Origin: Hymenolepis diminuta
Taxonomy: Eukaryota > Platyhelminthes > Cestoda > Cyclophyllidea > Hymenolepididae
Length of the DNA: 64,000 nucleotides
Direction of reading: 5' to 3'
NCBI GenBank assembly: GCA_900708905.1
Contig: CAADRB010000004.1
Span: 3,170,193-3,234,192, forward strand
The first letter of the stretch is position 1. Each line of letters begins with the position of its first letter. Below the pieces are notes generated by a model that was given only the letters and a program-made list of their open reading frames with translations, was not told the origin of the DNA and did no database searches. Below are positions 60,575 to 64,000 of the stretch, one piece after another. Made by a program: the position numbers and the translations under genes.

Positions 60575-63509
60575 ATGGCAGATATGAGTGGAGATGGTGG
60601 TGGAGGAGGAGGAGGAGTTGGTGGAGGTTTTATGCGACAAATGTCAACGATTCGGCATCGACAAAGTCGTGTAGGTTCCACAGTTGGGGAATCTACAGCT
60701 AGTACAGCTCACTCGCCGCATACGCTGCTTCCAAGTGCATCTATACGAAGACCCTCTCAAATTCACCGTTTCCATGGAGAAATCGAATTCACGGGGCTTA
60801 ATCAAACCGCCAGGGTGAGCTATAAACCAACTTTTACTGTATTATTTTTATTGCATAAGTACTTTAAAATTGTATTGCTTTTTGAACGGCAGATTATTTC
60901 ATTCCACGAAAATTATGTTAATGCGTTATTTTTATTATGACATTATTGTTACCTGCAGTATATTTGCGGTAAGCAGCTGAAATCGGTAAACAGAAATGAT
61001 AAAGATGAGGAGACCAATAAAATACGCCAAGGTATCAAGGAGTCTCAATTTGATTTTCAAATTCGGGTTGTACAATATTTGCTAAATGGGTTGCTCATGT
61101 TTCGGAATTCAAACTTCAAATTTGCTTGTCTACAAATTTCAGTCCTAGTCGATCGGTCTTTTTATCAATAGGGTCGGTCCTGCCTCTTCATTTTCCAATT
61201 TTCTACAATGGTTGAGAAGGCAAAAGTTCTCAGTTGATACTCAGCTGTTTTCATTTTTACTATAGCAGAGACGAGATGAAATGAACATAAGATAAATGCT
61301 TCTGAAGACAGATAAAGAACATAGAGATCTGCAGACTATATCAGTATATTAAAGCACATTGCTTAAGTGAGTCTAACTTATGCGTTTCCTCATGACATAT
61401 TTAATGGCTAATCTTCTGTTTAACTCCTTATTTTCATCATTTAAAACGAACAAAGGGAAAAACAGACACAAATAACCTTAACATAAACGATACCAAATAC
61501 GAAAAAAATTAAAAGGAACGAAAAAGATAGTATTTTGATTAGTTGAACAAAAGCCAGGAAAATAGCACATTACGTCATCATCAAATATAATTGGCTTGTT
61601 TCACATATGTATATACATTTTAATAATAAAAATATACACTTAATTCAACTAATAATTATCTGGTTAATATTCTAAGTGGATACCGCGGTTCAAAGATTTC
61701 TTCAATTTGTTTTCATTGTAACGCTGTTTGGAAATGGATGGATATTCCACTCCTCACTTATTTCAAAGGCCGAGTAAAACTTTTACTTTTTCAAGTCTTT
61801 GAGGGCATTAATCACGCGGAAAATGTCGAATTCAATTTCACATTCTCACGCGGTGTGAAAAGATTTCCTCTTGCTCAAGTAGGAAGAAAATTCTCATTTA
61901 AATCGTCAGGGAAAAGTTGTAACGATATTCAGAGACTAAGTTCTTTCACAACATCTTTTGATTGATCATCCAAAATCAACTATCGATTTGCTGCTTGGAT
62001 TATAGCAAGGTACGGAATGATCATTTTATAAATGCATTTCGGGTGGAGACATTCATCATCTTTAGACGTATTTTCATGGATTGGGATTTGAGTACCACTT
62101 TGGTGTCTGATTTAGTAGACAAATCTGTATTTACCGCAGTCGCGATATAGACAGGAACGTTTTTATGACCTAAGGGAAGATGAAAATTAGTTGCGTGAAA
62201 AACAGCGACCACAAATTCCTCGACTGGTTTTAAAAACAAAGTTGAACAAAAAAGCAAAGTTTAGAATTTAAATTGACCTTTTCAAAATATTCCTACTAAC
62301 TGCCTTTTCTATACAGTCTAGTTTCTAATTTAACGTCCTTTTTTTCTCAATGCATTCATTTGAGGCTTAATTTTTGAATATAAATGGGAAGTAAAATTTT
62401 CCTTTCAATCCTAGGAGAAATTTTTTCTCATATGAATTAGTTATGTGGCGATATTTCTTCTTGGGCTAAAATGACTTTGTTTATATATGGGGAAACATAA
62501 CTTCATTGTCTTAAATTTGGAGAAAAGGGCAGGAGAAAATTGGTTGATGGAGTTTTCTAATGTCAGTTACTCAGCTGAAATAAGTGAAGTGTCAGAAATT
62601 TCCTCTTATTCAAACGGATTTACATTCTTTTCTCCAAAACGATAAGAAGATGGATTAGTTTATTGGTATATTATTGTAAGCTGGAGTAAAACAAAATAAT
62701 TTGCGTTTGTTAATTTTAGGTAGCAACTAAGATCAGATAACTGATTCGATAAACGGGTAAGAATCCTAAAGACTACGTGGGTAGTCAGGTACCGAAAGTT
62801 CTCACTTAATTAATTTTTTCGGACTTAGGTTGTAGGATATTTGCTTTAAGCTTACTCATGCGTCAAAATTTGAGTTTCATGATTCGTCACCTCTCTTTCT
62901 AAACAAATAATTGTGTACGATATCTAGTGCATGTTGACCGGTTGTTTAAGTGTGATGGTTTGTCTTGCAACTTAATTTGAATTTTTCTTTCTTTCGAATT
63001 TTCTTTAAGGAAGTAGAATGATCTTATATGGTTTTAAACAGTTAACATAATTTTAACCTAGCAAAACTTAGACGAAATTGGCTTATTATTAACTGTTTGA
63101 ATTGATGGACCATACTTGACATTGACTTGAAGCATTCTTCCAAAAGTGAGTGAAGTTCCCCTTAACAACTAATTGAATCCTGCTTGATTCTTATTTTGGC
63201 TGATCAAACAGAGCATATCGGCTCAACAGTACTTATTAATAATTAATAAACTTTGATTTAATTATTCTGCTCTTAAATTAATTAGCCTTGAGCGTTGTCC
63301 TAACTTTTGAATAAAATCTCCATTTTATATTTTACAGTTTGCCAAGCTCTCTCCCTACATGTCTGACAGCGCGATAAGAGATCTATTACAACGTCGGTGG
63401 GGTCTGAAGCCACCTACTCTAATTATCACCGTCTTCGGGACGGATTTTGAAAAGAAACGGAAACTCAAAATGATTTTCAAAAAGGGCCTTTGGAAAGCCG
63501 CAGATAGTG
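60575..63509 (+). CDS. TRPM-family cation channel, 5' end only (2 exons)
   Basis: N-terminal start of a transient receptor potential channel of the melastatin subfamily, a tetrameric plasma-membrane cation channel. Exons seen: 60575-60814 (80 codons) and 63338-63509, which ends in phase 1. The rest lies beyond the right edge. The intron is 2523 nt, GT-AG, phase 0. Residues 1-18 are Gly-rich, then a Ser/Thr/Arg-rich stretch. The conserved TRPM homology region begins at about residue 67: FHGEIEFTGLNQTAR joins FAKLSPYMSD in exon 2, then LLQRRWGLKPPTLIITVFGT and KMIFKKGLWKAA, matching the W-LKPPNLLISVTGG and FRRGL-KVA pattern of the family. An in-frame stop precedes the ATG. A flatworm TRPM is the known praziquantel target; which paralogue this is cannot be told from 137 residues. 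Confidence 0.88.
61052..61235 (+). repeat. dispersed repeat family D, copy 3 (TRPM intron 1)
   Basis: Contains 'attcgggttgtacaatattt', 'ctagtcgatcggtctt', 'gggtcggtcctgcctcttca' and 'gttgagaaggcaaaa', colinear with the 47510 copy. Confidence 0.5.
62815..62965 (+). repeat. dispersed repeat family D, copy 4 (TRPM intron 1)
   Basis: Contains 'taggttgtaggatatttgct', 'atctagtgcatgttgacc' and 'tgatggtttgtcttgcaact', colinear with copies 1 and 3 but more diverged. Confidence 0.45.
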
Positions 63510-64000
63510 GTAGGTTTCATGTTCATTGAAAGTAAGGAAAGCATGTGAAAATAAGGACTTGTTCTTTATGTGGGGAAGGAGGTATCTGAAAAAGCTTTTT
63601 TCTATATACCAAAAATGTTTTTGAACATAAAATATTGACACCAACACTTAACTTATTTTCACTCTGCACGAATGTTTTCTTTAAGATAAAAGAGGGGAGA
63701 GGGAAGAAGGGATTAATTGTTTTAGCCGACGAGAGCTTACTTATTGCCACTTTTGATGTGTTTGAGTTCACTGTGCATATATTTAATGATAAAAAATTAT
63801 GAGTTCTTTCACGCATCTCTAAAAGGCTTCTATTTAAAGCCTTCAATCATTCTATTTTACATCATTCTCTGATAAGACATCGATGCAGCTTCAGACAAAT
63901 AATCAGTGGACTATTTTACACTGACGATAAAAGAATTTTCTGTCGTATTTATCAGGGTTATTTTTGGTTTATTCTTAATTTGGCTTTATATTTAGGGTAC
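63510..64000 (+). other. start of TRPM intron 2
   Basis: Follows the donor GTAGGT after 63509. The next expected TRPM segment (family pattern AW-x-TGG) was not found before the window ends, so this is read as intron. Confidence 0.6.

Noticed and set aside
60959..61031. Possible TRPM exon (YICGKQLKSVNRND...) between CTGCAG and GTATCA
   Set aside because: It ends in phase 1, while the next conserved exon needs phase 0. Joining 60814 directly to 63338 restores the uninterrupted family pattern (FTGLNQTAR-FAKLS).
1..64000. CRISPR arrays, bacterial operons, rRNA genes, viral integrations other than retroelements
   Set aside because: No regularly spaced direct repeats, rRNA-like blocks or prokaryotic gene arrangement were found. 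The window is plainly nuclear animal DNA.

Overview
The window looks like nuclear DNA of a parasitic flatworm, most likely a trematode and possibly a cestode. It is AT-rich, with a handful of intron-bearing genes in long repeat-filled stretches. Several introns are only 32-53 nt, as is common in flatworms. It carries decayed Ty3/gypsy, LINE-like and mariner elements, and it encodes the start of a TRPM-type channel. Class-level placement is inference, because no species-specific marker was recognised.

Five protein genes can be supported. (1) NADSYN1, glutamine-dependent NAD+ synthetase, + strand, 14103-22504: six exons, 714 aa, complete, with a decayed antisense gypsy element in its second intron. 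(2) SELENOS, selenoprotein S, - strand, 30284-31469: six exons, 156 aa, complete only if an in-frame UGA is read as selenocysteine. A matching SECIS hairpin lies in the 3' UTR at 30129-30233. (3) MYDGF, myeloid-derived growth factor, + strand, 31813-32385: four exons, 157 aa, ending in the ER-retention-like tail RSEL. It is head-to-head with SELENOS across 343 bp. (4) URM1, ubiquitin-related modifier, - strand, 43387-43674: one exon, 95 aa, ending in Gly-Gly. (5) The 5' end of a TRPM-family cation channel, + strand, from 60575: two exons seen, and the gene runs off the right edge.

Layout. 1-14 kb: no gene; dispersed repeat copies and one GC-richer island (11.6-12.8 kb) with decayed reading frames. 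14-22.5 kb: NADSYN1. 22.5-30 kb: repeats, LTR-like copies and a LINE-like tail. 30-32.5 kb: the SELENOS/MYDGF divergent pair. 32.5-43 kb: a T-rich stretch, LTR-like copies and a second LINE-like tail. 43.4-44.7 kb: URM1 and a long-armed foldback element. 45-58.9 kb: gene-free with scattered repeats. 58.9-60.15 kb: a dead mariner. 60.3 kb to the end: promoter and first exons of TRPM.

The genes do not form one pathway. The one functional pairing is SELENOS and MYDGF, both products of the endoplasmic reticulum, which share a short divergent promoter region.
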